64,000 nt of DNA from a bacterium (GCA_009995455.1 JAACPJ010000003.1:1-64000), one strand, 5' to 3'. Positions 35,097-43,766 are shown, counted from the stretch's first letter. Translations and numbers: made by a program. The notes: generated from the letters alone by a model not told the origin.

Positions 35097-36164
35097 CTAT
35101 AACTCAAACACCTGAATTTTGCCACTAAAGCCATGAAAGTGTTCTTTATGTGTCGTGCTAAAAAAAACTTGGCTGCCAGCACATAAGTGCTCTAAATGCC
35201 TTTGGCGGGTGTCATCGAGTTCCGAGAACACATCATCAAGTAACAAGATGGGTGCCGTATTGGTAATTTCTTTCAGTAGCTTTTTTTGAGCCGCCAGTAA
35301 GGCCAGTAAAACCGATCGTTCTTCTCCACGTGATGCGGTCGCATTAATCGGTCGTTCACGAAGATTAAAAGTCCAGTCATCACGACCCGGGGCAATAAAG
35401 TTTTTTTGAGCGGCTATTTCACGGTTTTGGTTTACTTCCAGCCATTGTTTAAGTGAATCATAAGTGTACTCCACTTTGACGGCTTGCATGATTCCTAAAT
35501 TTACGGGTTCTTGTTTTTGGCTAATTTCGTTCAGCTCTTGTTGCAGACTTTCTTTGAGTGATTCGATTAATTTGAGCTTTTCTGCGTGCAAAGCGGGCAT
35601 AGTTTGGCACAAAATTTCATTCCAGGGTTTAAGCTGGTCAGCGGTTTGGGTTCCAAAAAGCTCTGATTGTCTTAAGATTCTGGTTTTGTGCTTATGGGCT
35701 TTGGTGGCTTTCAGTAAATTTTCTCGATAACTAGGCGAAACCTGAATCAAAAACCGATCAAAAAACTGAGTGCGATTCGCTTTAGGTCCACTAAACAAAT
35801 AAATGAATTCTGGGCAAAAAAGGAGCGTGGGTAGTTGCCCGAAAAAACGGTTTCGGGTCGTCGGTTTTTCGTTTCTAATAAACTGTCGTTTGCGCGGTTC
35901 TATGTAAACTTCCAGCCAATCACTCTTACTCGTTTTTCCTTTTATGTGGGCCGAAAAGCTGTCGGCTGCGGCTTCTTGGTAAATTAAGTCTGAAGCGTTT
36001 TGTTCGCGCCAGCTTTTTCCCACACTCAGCACGCTTATGGCTTCAAGTACGTTGGTTTTTCCTTGTCCATTAGCGCCACAAAAAACCACTTGGTGAGCGG
36101 TGAAATTCCAGGTTTTTGTTGGGTAATTTCTAAAGTCTTGGACTTGAAGTTGCTGTAGTTGCAT
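35097..36164 (-). CDS. recF: DNA replication and repair protein RecF
   Basis: 355 residues from the ATG at 36164 (MQLQQLQVQDFRNY); an ATG ten residues upstream is less family-like. SMC-type ATPase: Walker A GANGQGKTN near residue 32, ABC signature SRGEERSVLLAL, Walker B ILLLDDVFSELD, then a conserved His in FFSTTHKEHF. It loads RecA at single-strand gaps. RecF usually sits with dnaA and dnaN near the origin. Here it is instead divergent from lysS with no such partners, so this is not evidence for an origin. Confidence 0.95.
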   Translation of the reverse strand: MQLQQLQVQDFRNYPTKTWNFTAHQVVFCGANGQGKTNVLEAISVLSVGKSWREQNASDLIYQEAAADSFSAHIKGKTSKSDWLEVYIEPRKRQFIRNEKPTTRNRFFGQLPTLLFCPEFIYLFSGPKANRTQFFDRFLIQVSPSYRENLLKATKAHKHKTRILRQSELFGTQTADQLKPWNEILCQTMPALHAEKLKLIESLKESLQQELNEISQKQEPVNLGIMQAVKVEYTYDSLKQWLEVNQNREIAAQKNFIAPGRDDWTFNLRERPINATASRGEERSVLLALLAAQKKLLKEITNTAPILLLDDVFSELDDTRQRHLEHLCAGSQVFFSTTHKEHFHGFSGKIQVFEL

Positions 36165-36260
36165 CGACAGCGATTGTACTCGACTTGATTTCAAGCGCGA
36201 GTCGAGCTTGTGAAATATCTGGCAATTGGTACGCTTTAAGCCGTTAAAACCTTTTTATTT

Positions 36261-38912
36261 ATGAGTGAAGAAAACCACCTTATTGCGGACCGAAAACAAA
36301 AAATTGCCGATTGGAAATCTTTAGGTTACGCGCCTTATGCAAAAGATTTTGATCGAACTCATACTGCGGCTCAGGCGACGCAATACTGTGAAAATAATCA
36401 GCTTCGCGAGGCGAGTGAAATTATGACAGATTTAACAGAACCTTTAACCGAGCATTTAGAAGATTCTGGTAAAGAACTTAAGTCTGTGGCAGGTCGAATT
36501 GTGGCGATGCGAGAAATGGGGAAGCTGGCCTTTTTAAGTATTCGAGACGTAAGTGGTGATTTTCAAATTTGCTTAGCGAAAGATTTACTGGGGGATAATT
36601 ATAAGGCTTTGCTGAAGGCCTTAGATTTAGGTGATTTTGCTGGTTTTAAGGGGGAATGTTTTAAAACTAAGCATGGAGAACCAACGCTGATGGCAATCCA
36701 AGTTACTCCACTTTCTAAATCATTACGTCCGTTGCCCGAAAAATGGCATGGTTTAAGTGATAAAGAGGCTTGTTACCGAGAACGAAATTTAGATCTAATT
36801 TCTAACAAAGACACTTTTGAACGTTTTAAAACCCGTTCTAAGGTGGTTAAAGAAGTGCGAAATTTTTATGAAGCGCGTGATTTTATGGAAGTAGAAACCT
36901 CTATTCTCAGCGCTCAGGCGGGAGGGGCGATGGCCAAGACTTTTATGACGCATCATAATGCCCTAGACCATAATTTTCATTTGCGGATTGCTTTGGAGCT
37001 ACCGCTTAAAATTGTTTGTTCAGGGGGGATTGAACGGGTGTTTGAAATTGGGAAGTGTTTTCGAAACGAGGGGACTGATCCTTCTCACTTGCAAGAATTC
37101 ACCATGCTTGAATGGTACGCGGCTTATGTTTCTTTTGAGCAAAATTTAGAATGGAACGAAACTATGTTGCGTGAGATTGCTCAGAATGTTTTTGGGAAAA
37201 CAAATTTTACCGTAAAAGATAAATTTGATACCGAACACGAAATTGATTTTGCAAAACCCTTTGCGAAACGAAAGTTTGCTGACTTACTCAAAGAATACGC
37301 TGACTTTGACATGTTTACGGCAACCGATGATGAAGTTCGAGCCAAAGCGACTGAAGTTGGAGTCGATCAAGTTGAAGGCGTTGGAAGAGCCAATTTGCTG
37401 GATGATATTTATAAAAAAACCGCTCGACCGTTGCTGATTCAACCGACCTTTGTGCTCGATTACCCAGAAGATTTAAAGCCTTTAGCCGCGCCAAATGGTG
37501 ATGGAACGGCCAGTTGTTTTCAGGTTTTAATTGCGGGTTGGGAAGTGATTAATGCTTATGGAGAACTAATCGACCCACAAATTCAGAGAGCTTTGCTTGA
37601 AAAACAAGCGGGCTTTAAAGCCGGTGGTGATGATGAAGCGATGGAAGTAGACGAAGTGTTTTTAAAAGCCATGGAACACGGGTTTCCCCCAATGGCCGGA
37701 CAAGGAATGGGAATCGATCGAATTGTCAGTCTATTAACCGGTCAAGATAACCTTCGTGATGTAGTGTTATTTCCGACATTAAAGCCAGACCCATCCTTCG
37801 CAAAAGCTTCGAAGGGTAAGAGTAAAGAAACTATGTTGGCAACGGCCATTATTAATACTGATTTAGTCGAAGAAGATTGGCAGGCTTTAAATTCTGTAGG
37901 GCATTTGTGTGCGGCTTTTGGCGCGCGTGAAGGTGATCATTTGTTTTTTCAAGATGAGATTACGACTAAAGATGGGAATGCGATTAAGCTTAATACAACA
38001 CAAGCCATTATGATTAAGTCTTCGAATGATAATCAAGCGTTGATTGAGTTGGCTCAGTTGGCTAAATTGAAAGGTTTGCAAGTAGCCGAGTTTACACGTG
38101 AAATGCTAGAAACTTCGGATGATCGGAATGTAGCGAACTTAACGGCTGGCAAAGACTTAAATGAAATTGATTTTTATGGCGTGTTAGTTTTTGGTAAAAA
38201 ATCAACGGTCGAACAAATGACGGCTAAATTTGAATTACTGAAAAGTTTAGCATCCCCTTGTCAAAGGGGAACAAAAGGGGATTTAACTGAGAAAAAAAAA
38301 TCTCCCCAGCCCTCTTTGACAAGAGGGAGTTTAAACGAAAGCCATATTACTCGTGATCAAGCTTGGAGCTTAGTGAAAGAAAAATGTGATTGGGCTTTGC
38401 AGCGCCATTTAGCGCACGTGGCGGCCAGTATGGAAGCTTTAGCGATTGATCTGGGGCATGAGGATCAAAAGGACACGTGGTATATCACTGGACTTTTACA
38501 TGACATTGATTGGAATCAAACCATTAATGATCCAGAATTACACTGCGCTCAGCCCACTATGGATTATCTCGCCGCGCATGGCGTAAGCCAAGAAATTAGA
38601 GACGCTATTCAAGCTCATTGCCAAGATGTGCACGGAGTTCCGGCTGATACGGATTTAAAAAGAGCTTTACTCGCGGTCGACGAACTGAGTGGTTTCGCGG
38701 TAGCTGTGGCTCTTTTGCGTCCTACTAAAATGGATGGCATGACGCCTAAATCAATCGTGAAAAAAATTAAAGATAAAGGGTTTGCGGCCGCAGTAGATCG
38801 TCAGCACATGAAGTTTTGTGAAGATTTTTTCAACAAGCCGGTGTCTGAATTTTTACAAATTTTAATTCCTGCTTGGGAAGCGATTGCCGCTGACTGGGAA
38901 CTTAAAGCTTAA
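36261..38912 (+). CDS. lysS: Lysyl-tRNA synthetase fused to DUF2000 and HD domains
   Basis: 883 residues; bacterial LysRS is usually about 500. Residues 1-510 are class II LysRS: OB-fold (SVAGRIVAMREMGKLAFLSIRD), motif 2 FEIGKCFRNEGTDPSHLQEFTMLEWY, motif 3 GMGIDRIVSLL. A short palindrome-derived linker (PSFAKASKG, about 512) leads to a DUF2000-like domain at about 520-660 (TAIINTDLVEEDWQALNSVGHL, then FYGVLVFG). Next comes a repeat-derived segment at about 664-690, then an HD-type domain at about 700-883 (HLAHVAASMEAL, ITGLLHDIDW, AIQAHC). The frame is open throughout. Either a real fusion or polar read-through of formerly separate genes. Whether the product is cut is unknown. Confidence 0.9.
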   Translation: MSEENHLIADRKQKIADWKSLGYAPYAKDFDRTHTAAQATQYCENNQLREASEIMTDLTEPLTEHLEDSGKELKSVAGRIVAMREMGKLAFLSIRDVSGDFQICLAKDLLGDNYKALLKALDLGDFAGFKGECFKTKHGEPTLMAIQVTPLSKSLRPLPEKWHGLSDKEACYRERNLDLISNKDTFERFKTRSKVVKEVRNFYEARDFMEVETSILSAQAGGAMAKTFMTHHNALDHNFHLRIALELPLKIVCSGGIERVFEIGKCFRNEGTDPSHLQEFTMLEWYAAYVSFEQNLEWNETMLREIAQNVFGKTNFTVKDKFDTEHEIDFAKPFAKRKFADLLKEYADFDMFTATDDEVRAKATEVGVDQVEGVGRANLLDDIYKKTARPLLIQPTFVLDYPEDLKPLAAPNGDGTASCFQVLIAGWEVINAYGELIDPQIQRALLEKQAGFKAGGDDEAMEVDEVFLKAMEHGFPPMAGQGMGIDRIVSLLTGQDNLRDVVLFPTLKPDPSFAKASKGKSKETMLATAIINTDLVEEDWQALNSVGHLCAAFGAREGDHLFFQDEITTKDGNAIKLNTTQAIMIKSSNDNQALIELAQLAKLKGLQVAEFTREMLETSDDRNVANLTAGKDLNEIDFYGVLVFGKKSTVEQMTAKFELLKSLASPCQRGTKGDLTEKKKSPQPSLTRGSLNESHITRDQAWSLVKEKCDWALQRHLAHVAASMEALAIDLGHEDQKDTWYITGLLHDIDWNQTINDPELHCAQPTMDYLAAHGVSQEIRDAIQAHCQDVHGVPADTDLKRALLAVDELSGFAVAVALLRPTKMDGMTPKSIVKKIKDKGFAAAVDRQHMKFCEDFFNKPVSEFLQILIPAWEAIAADWELKA
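37795..37815. repeat. Short palindrome at the LysRS/DUF2000 junction
   Basis: CCTTCG-CAAAAGCTT-CGAAGG. It is translated in frame as PSFAKASKG. I recall this kind of translated palindrome from other CPR proteins, but cannot check that here. Confidence 0.55.
38254..38327. repeat. Dispersed palindromic repeat, copy B (inside the lysS fusion)
   Basis: CCCCTTGTCAAAGGGG (38254-38269), AAGGGGATTTAA (38275-38286), TCTCCCC (38301-38307) and CCCTCTTTGACAAGAGGG (38310-38327). Same order and direction as copy A; the last 18-base block is identical. It keeps the reading frame between the DUF2000 and HD domains. Confidence 0.85.
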
Positions 38913-38926
38913 CATAAACGTTTAAA

Positions 38927-39304
38927 ATGGGATTTTTATTCAGACTGGTTTTTCACATTCTTATTTCAGCCGCTATATTGTGGGTGATTGATATGTATAT
39001 CTTTTCTGATAGCTTTGCGATTACGGGGGAAGGCTTTGGTAAGTACGCTTTAGTGGCTTTTTTATTCGGAATATTAAACATAACCGTCAAGCCAATTTTA
39101 AAACTGTTCTTATTGCCGGTTCAAATTATTACTTTGGGGTTAGTTGGGTTGCTGGTTAATGGTATTTTGCTGGCTATCATTGCTTTTCTGCTTAATTCAG
39201 TCGGAATTGGTGATACGACAATTTTTGTGGAATCTTGGATTACTTATATATGGGTTGGTATCGTTATTAGCCTCGCTAACATGGTAGTTCATTGGTTCAC
39301 TTAA
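38927..39304 (+). CDS. Phage-holin-4-2/YvlD-type membrane protein
   Basis: 125 residues, four hydrophobic helices. Family features are the N-terminal LFRLVFHILISAAILWVIDMYI, central FGILNITVKPILKLFLLPVQIITLGLVGLLVNG, and a C-terminal helix pair. Despite the family name it is a common chromosomal protein of unknown role, not evidence for a phage. It begins 14 bp after the lysS fusion and is probably cotranscribed with it. Confidence 0.85.
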   Translation: MGFLFRLVFHILISAAILWVIDMYIFSDSFAITGEGFGKYALVAFLFGILNITVKPILKLFLLPVQIITLGLVGLLVNGILLAIIAFLLNSVGIGDTTIFVESWITYIWVGIVISLANMVVHWFT

Positions 39305-39312
39305 ACTCTTTC

Positions 39313-39340
39313 TTGCATTGTGCCTTGGGGTTACTAGAAT
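39313..39340 (+). promoter_or_regulatory. secG promoter
   Basis: TTGCAT (39313-39318), 16-nt spacer, TAGAAT (39335-39340); predicted leader about 29 nt with no Shine-Dalgarno. Confidence 0.55.
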
Positions 39341-39375
39341 CTGCCTGTTAAAAATTAAGTTTAACTTTAAAAAAC

Positions 39376-39600
39376 ATGTTTCAAATATTCTTCACGATCG
39401 TATCAGTTTTACTCGTTGTCGTTATTTTACTGCAACAAAAAAGTTCAGCCCTTGGCTCTATGATGGGTGCTGATAGCGGCGACGAAATGGTACAAACTCG
39501 AAGAGGTGCTGATAAAGTGCTTCACTATGCAACTGTAGCTTTAGCGGTTGCATTTGCAGGCGGTGGTTTAGCGGTCATGATGTGGCCTGAATTTCTTTAA
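39376..39600 (+). CDS. secG: Preprotein translocase subunit SecG
   Basis: 74 residues. Two membrane helices with the typical loop: VSVLLVVVILLQQKSSALGSMMGADSGDEMVQTRRGADKVL followed by AVAFAGGGLAVMMW. It is the accessory subunit of SecYEG and supports SecA-driven export, including the many signal-peptide proteins encoded in this window. It heads a unit with the solute-binding protein, ruvX and perhaps further genes, with gaps of 8-12 bp. Confidence 0.93.
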   Translation: MFQIFFTIVSVLLVVVILLQQKSSALGSMMGADSGDEMVQTRRGADKVLHYATVALAVAFAGGGLAVMMWPEFL

Positions 39601-39612
39601 AATTCTTTTTTA

Positions 39613-41412
39613 ATGCGTCGCTGGCGATTTCATCGTAAGCCTTTGCAAATTCGTCGAAGGTGGCGTTACGTCTTTATCCTTACGGCTCTTACCCTGGCAG
39701 TTTTGACTGGGGTTCAGTGGCGTTTATTTTTTCTTGATAACTCTAAAGAAGTTCCTGATTATGGTGGTATTTATACCGAAGCCACAGTGGGAACGGTAAT
39801 TAATTTGAATCCATTAGCGGATAATAATTCTTTTTTCGATAGGGATATTCAGCAATTACTTTTTGCAGGTTTATTGCGCTATAACCCGACAACGAAAGAA
39901 TTTGAAGATGATCTAGCTACTTTAAGTGTGGTTGATCCTGGGGAAGAATATGAACTGACCTTAAAGGAAGACATCTATTTTTCAAATGGAGATCCGGTAG
40001 ATATTTCAGATGTTATTTTTACTTATGAAACGTTGCTGAAAAACCCTAATTTTGGGAATGAGAATTTAAGGCTGGCCTTCTCTTATGTTGAAATCAACAT
40101 CGTAGACGCTCGAACGGTAAGCTTTAAGTTGCCAGAGCAGAATATGATTTTCCCCAGTTTATTAACTTTGCCGATCTTGCCTCAAGCACCATTTGCTCAG
40201 GCTTTAGTTGAAGAAGTTTTAGATCCTGATTTTCCATATAATAAAAAACCTTATGGAGCGGGGTCCTACCGACTTAAAAACGTAATTCCTGAAGATCGTG
40301 GCTTTTATCGAGTTTTTCTGGAGGCCAATCCTCATTACCACCGAGGAAAGCCTTACGTCGATCAAATGGTTTTGTATGCATACCGATCCTATGAACAGTT
40401 AATTTATAGCCATAGTTGGCCCACGCTTTTTACACGAATTCCGTGGAACAATTTGTCGGATTTTGAGGCGCAACTTTATAATGAGTATGTTCGGTATAAC
40501 TATAGTCTTCCGCGCTATGTAGGCGTATTTTTTAACCTCGATAAGCCCGTGGTCAAAAATGTGGCGGTAAGACAGGCCTTTGAAAAAGCATTGCCGGTTA
40601 AAAGCATTATCGAATCGGGTTGGACCGAGCAGCGTACGGCGTTCTTTCAAAGTGGTGTTGTATCCTATTTTGATCCACTTGATTACGCAGAGGGGCGCAT
40701 TTTACTGCGTGATGCGGGCTTGCCTTATGACAGTCTTCGCGAAGTGCGAACCATCGGCAACAATGGCGCACCCGCACGCTTCAAAATGATTACCTCAACG
40801 GTACCACCAGTTTACTCGCGTTTTGCTCAAAAAATTAAAAATACTTGGGAGCAAGAATTACTGATTGAAATTGATCTTGATATTTTATCACCGGCTAAAT
40901 TTCAAGTGGCTTTAAAAGATAGAGATTATGATATGGTTCTTTTCGGACAAAATTTTACCGATAATTTTGATACTTTATCTGGCTGGCATTCATCACAAAG
41001 TGGCGCTTTGAATTTATCTAACTTAACTCGAGAAGATATTGATTTCTTAATTGATGAGATTCGTTTCTCAGGCGCTAAAAGTGATTACCAAGTGTTGCAG
41101 GATGAATTGGATAAATTGAATCCAGCCCTTATTTTTGCTACGCCTGAGTATGGGTTGCTCGTCGATAGGGGGCTTAAAGGATTTAATGACAACTGGGGAA
41201 GTATCCGAAGTTTGGCGCATCGTTTTTACAATAGTCATTTATGGCATTTCGATACGAAGCTGGACTGGGATTTACCAGAGGATAGATCTAAAATAATGGC
41301 TTTTTTAGCTTGGTGGTGGAATGGAAATGAGAATCCACAGCCGATAGTCGAAACGCTTTCACCACCAGACGAAACGCTTGATGTGGAAGTTGAAAATTCT
41401 GAAGAAAATTAA
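39613..41412 (+). CDS. Family 5 (Opp/Dpp-type) solute-binding protein, membrane anchored
   Basis: 599 residues. A very basic N-terminus (RRWRFHRKPLQIRRRWR) precedes a membrane helix at about 19-36, so it is probably tethered rather than a lipoprotein; there is no lipobox Cys. The SBP_bac_5 fold follows: INLNPLADNNSFFDRDIQQLLFAGLL, LKEDIYFSNGDPVDISDVIFTYE, YGAGSYRLKN and later VAVRQAFEKALPVKSII. The family binds peptides or other solutes for ABC import. No permease or ATPase gene is nearby. The Asp/Glu-rich tail (ETLDVEVENSEEN) is unusual. Confidence 0.88.
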   Translation: MRRWRFHRKPLQIRRRWRYVFILTALTLAVLTGVQWRLFFLDNSKEVPDYGGIYTEATVGTVINLNPLADNNSFFDRDIQQLLFAGLLRYNPTTKEFEDDLATLSVVDPGEEYELTLKEDIYFSNGDPVDISDVIFTYETLLKNPNFGNENLRLAFSYVEINIVDARTVSFKLPEQNMIFPSLLTLPILPQAPFAQALVEEVLDPDFPYNKKPYGAGSYRLKNVIPEDRGFYRVFLEANPHYHRGKPYVDQMVLYAYRSYEQLIYSHSWPTLFTRIPWNNLSDFEAQLYNEYVRYNYSLPRYVGVFFNLDKPVVKNVAVRQAFEKALPVKSIIESGWTEQRTAFFQSGVVSYFDPLDYAEGRILLRDAGLPYDSLREVRTIGNNGAPARFKMITSTVPPVYSRFAQKIKNTWEQELLIEIDLDILSPAKFQVALKDRDYDMVLFGQNFTDNFDTLSGWHSSQSGALNLSNLTREDIDFLIDEIRFSGAKSDYQVLQDELDKLNPALIFATPEYGLLVDRGLKGFNDNWGSIRSLAHRFYNSHLWHFDTKLDWDLPEDRSKIMAFLAWWWNGNENPQPIVETLSPPDETLDVEVENSEEN

Positions 41413-41420
41413 AAAATTCT

Positions 41421-41879
41421 ATGGCTAAAAAAATATCTGCTAAAGCCCTTTTTGATTTAAGTGTTCGACATGAACATCATAAAAGTGATAAAAGCCTCTC
41501 TAAAGAAGCGATCTTAGCTTTGGATTATGGCGAAAAATTTTGTGGCTTTGCAATAGCTCCAGACGGCCAAACGGTATTGCCTGCAGCCGTTGTTAGAAGA
41601 GCTGAACTTGAGAGTGCTTTAGAAAGTTTGGTCACGACTTACGCTGTTAAACGTTTAGTTATTGGCTTACCTCTGAGCTCCGACGGAAGTGAAAATCATA
41701 TTTGCAGCCAAATTCAAACTTTAGCACAGCGCCTTAGAAAAGTGTTTGTGAATATCAAAATAGAACTGGTGAATGAGCGGTTTTCTAGCCAAACAGTATT
41801 GAGTCCAGATAACGATCGGATCGACGACTTAGCGGCCATGCAAATATTAGAATACTACATTGCTGGTGCTAAAAGCTAG
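41421..41879 (+). CDS. ruvX: Holliday junction resolvase RuvX/YqgF
   Basis: 152 residues. RNase H-like fold with ILALDYGEKFCGFAI (catalytic Asp), LVIGLPLSSDGSE, ELVNERFSSQTV (catalytic Glu region) and DDLAAMQILEYY (C-terminal Asp). A Lys-rich extension of about 28 residues precedes the domain. Family members resolve junctions or process pre-16S rRNA. It is 8 bp after the solute-binding protein gene. Confidence 0.88.
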   Translation: MAKKISAKALFDLSVRHEHHKSDKSLSKEAILALDYGEKFCGFAIAPDGQTVLPAAVVRRAELESALESLVTTYAVKRLVIGLPLSSDGSENHICSQIQTLAQRLRKVFVNIKIELVNERFSSQTVLSPDNDRIDDLAAMQILEYYIAGAKS

Positions 41880-41903
41880 ACACTTAGGAATCAGGGCTAT
41901 AAT
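41877..41903 (+). promoter_or_regulatory. Promoter of the sigma factor gene, predicted leaderless
   Basis: TAGACA (41877-41882) begins inside the ruvX stop codon, then a 15-nt spacer and TATAAT (41898-41903). The ATG at 41912 is 9 nt further. Confidence 0.5.
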
Positions 41904-41911
41904 GAAAAGGA

Positions 41912-42493
41912 ATGAAGTCTGAGGAATATTCACCCGCTGATATTGAAGCACTAGTTTTGAAGGCCCAGAATGGCGACCAAGACAGCTTTGCGACGCTTTT
42001 TGATGTCTGGTTTGATCGTGTTTACCGATACACCGCTTATCGAGTAGATGCGGCTGAATGTGAAGATATTGTCAGTGAAATTTTTTTGAAATTGGTTCAG
42101 TATTTGCCTCAGTATAAATCTCGTTCTGGGATTGGGTTTGGGGCGTGGTTATTTCGAATGGCGCATAACACGATTATTGACTGGTATCGGAAAAAGAAAG
42201 CTTTGCTGGGCAGTGACATTGAAACCGATGAGGAAGACTTTTTTTCTAAAGTGGTCGATGAGCAACCACTTCCAAACCAACAAGTTAATAGTTTATATGA
42301 CTACGAAAGAGTTTATAGGTTTTTAAAAAAACTTAAGCCCGATCACCGTGAAGTGTTAGAACTTAAGTTTTTAGAGGGTTTCAATAATAAAGAAATTTCG
42401 GCAATTACTGGGAAGTCAGAGGGTAATATTAGAATTACTCAACTGAGAGCCTTAAAAGAAATGCGTGAATTTATGAAAGACGATGAAGCCTAA
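41912..42493 (+). CDS. ECF-type sigma-70 family RNA polymerase sigma factor
   Basis: 193 residues. Region 2 at about 20-95: FATLFDVWFDRVYRYTAYRV, then CEDIVSEIFLKLVQYL and FGAWLFRMAHNTIIDWYRKKK. Region 4 at about 130-185: LKKLKPDHREVLELKFLEGFNNKEISAITGKSEGNIRI. A 40-residue acidic link (ETDEEDFFSKVVDEQ) joins them. No anti-sigma factor gene is adjacent, so its control is not visible. It may direct a subset of genes such as the surface loci; that is speculation. Four-base stop overlap with the DAHP synthase gene. Confidence 0.92.
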   Translation: MKSEEYSPADIEALVLKAQNGDQDSFATLFDVWFDRVYRYTAYRVDAAECEDIVSEIFLKLVQYLPQYKSRSGIGFGAWLFRMAHNTIIDWYRKKKALLGSDIETDEEDFFSKVVDEQPLPNQQVNSLYDYERVYRFLKKLKPDHREVLELKFLEGFNNKEISAITGKSEGNIRITQLRALKEMREFMKDDEA

Positions 42494-43533
42494 AGAGTCT
42501 CGGCTAAATCTTCGAGCATTTGTTTCGTCTCTTCAATGCCTAAACAGCCATCGGTAATTGATTGACCATAATTAAGCTCGTTAGGGCTATTAAACGCAGT
42601 CGCATCTTGTTTACCGCTTTTAATAAAGCTTTCAGCCATAAAACCTTTAATTGAATTAGCAATTTCTGGGTTGTCCTTCATAGATTTTAAAACTTGGGCT
42701 AAAACCTGTGGTTGAAGATCTGGATCTTTCTTGCCCGTTTGAGTATTTAGCGAATTGTCATGACTTAAATCAACGATAATACTTGGATTTTTAATGTTTT
42801 TATCGGCGAGTTTTTGAGTGGCTGTTATAAGGGTTTCTAGATCATGATTGGGGAATCCACCGCCGCCTCGTAAAATTAGATGAGCGTACGGATTTCCGTC
42901 GGTTTTTATTTGTTGGCCGTGAAATGCAAAAACGTGTGAGTATTGAGCGGCAATCACTGAATTTACAGCAATGTTAAGGTCTCCAGAGGTCGGGTTTTTT
43001 AGTCCTACTGGATGTTCAATCATAGAAGCAAAGATCCGGTGTTCTTGATCTTCTGCAGATCGTGCCCCAATGGCTATCCAGCTTAGTAAATCTACGTAGT
43101 AACTATCGTTATGAGTAAACAGCGCTTCATCGGCCAAGGCGTAGCCCATTTCAACCGCTTTAATCATCATTTCTCGGCAGTAGTAGGTCCCCGTTTCTAG
43201 ATCCGGTTCCTCAAAAGGATTTGGTTGATTGATGGGTCCTAACCAACCCACCGTTGTACGTGGCTTTTGTAAATAGGTTCGCATCACAATTTTAATTTTA
43301 TGACTGACTTTTTCAGCCGTTGGTTTCAGTTGAGCTGCGTAATCTAGCACGGCATCTTCAGGCCAAGCGCTACAAGGCCCAATAATCATAATTTTACGGT
43401 TATCATCACCTCTTAGGATGGCTTTGATTTCTTCTTGATCCTTTTTCACTTGAGCTTGAAGTTCTGGTGATAGAGGTAGTTTGCTGAGTACAACCGCCGC
43501 GCGCGGAAGTTCTTTTTGTACTTGGAAAGACAT
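42490..43533 (-). CDS. aroG: 3-deoxy-7-phosphoheptulonate (DAHP) synthase, class I AroG type
   Basis: 347 residues. Class I motifs: IMIIGPCSAWPEDAVLDYA, VMRTYLQKPRTTVGWLGPI, DEALFTHNDSYYVDLLSWIAIGARS, SMIEHPVGLKNPTSGD, LRGGGGFPNHD, IIVDLSHDNSL and FMAESFIKSGKQD. It joins phosphoenolpyruvate and erythrose-4-phosphate as the first step to aromatic amino acids. No other shikimate genes are in the window. It could also act in a partial pathway. Confidence 0.94.
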   Translation of the reverse strand: MSFQVQKELPRAAVVLSKLPLSPELQAQVKKDQEEIKAILRGDDNRKIMIIGPCSAWPEDAVLDYAAQLKPTAEKVSHKIKIVMRTYLQKPRTTVGWLGPINQPNPFEEPDLETGTYYCREMMIKAVEMGYALADEALFTHNDSYYVDLLSWIAIGARSAEDQEHRIFASMIEHPVGLKNPTSGDLNIAVNSVIAAQYSHVFAFHGQQIKTDGNPYAHLILRGGGGFPNHDLETLITATQKLADKNIKNPSIIVDLSHDNSLNTQTGKKDPDLQPQVLAQVLKSMKDNPEIANSIKGFMAESFIKSGKQDATAFNSPNELNYGQSITDGCLGIEETKQMLEDLAETL

Positions 43534-43738
43534 ATGGAATTGAGTTAATAATAAAAAAACCGACTTATGATTTAAGCCAGCTGAACTTGAAGGATTTTTA
43601 TTTTTTGGCTCCTTTAGTTCTGCTCGCTTGCGCGAAACCAGAAATAAAAGAAATCAAAAGCAAAAATTTTCATCTACGCTTGGCATGATAAAGCGGCTTT
43701 ATAACTCTGTCAAATTATGTGACTTAAGCGGGGCCTTA

Positions 43739-43766
43739 TTGCCACTCCCTTAAAAATTATTACTAT
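43739..43766 (+). promoter_or_regulatory. prfA promoter, predicted leaderless
   Basis: TTGCCA (43739-43744), 16-nt spacer, TACTAT (43761-43766). The tandem ATGATG at 43772-43777 lies 6 nt after the -10 box. The 200 bp upstream of it, back to the DAHP synthase gene, holds no gene I can see. Confidence 0.6.

Noticed and set aside
35097-36164. Replication origin near recF
   Set aside because: There is no dnaA, dnaN or gyrB, and I found no cluster of DnaA boxes; recF here is isolated.
38927-39304. Prophage holin
   Set aside because: The family name is historical; no phage genes are nearby and the protein is common in chromosomes.
43534-43738. Small RNA gene between the DAHP synthase and prfA genes
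   Set aside because: No stable fold, known RNA motif or terminator could be supported by eye.
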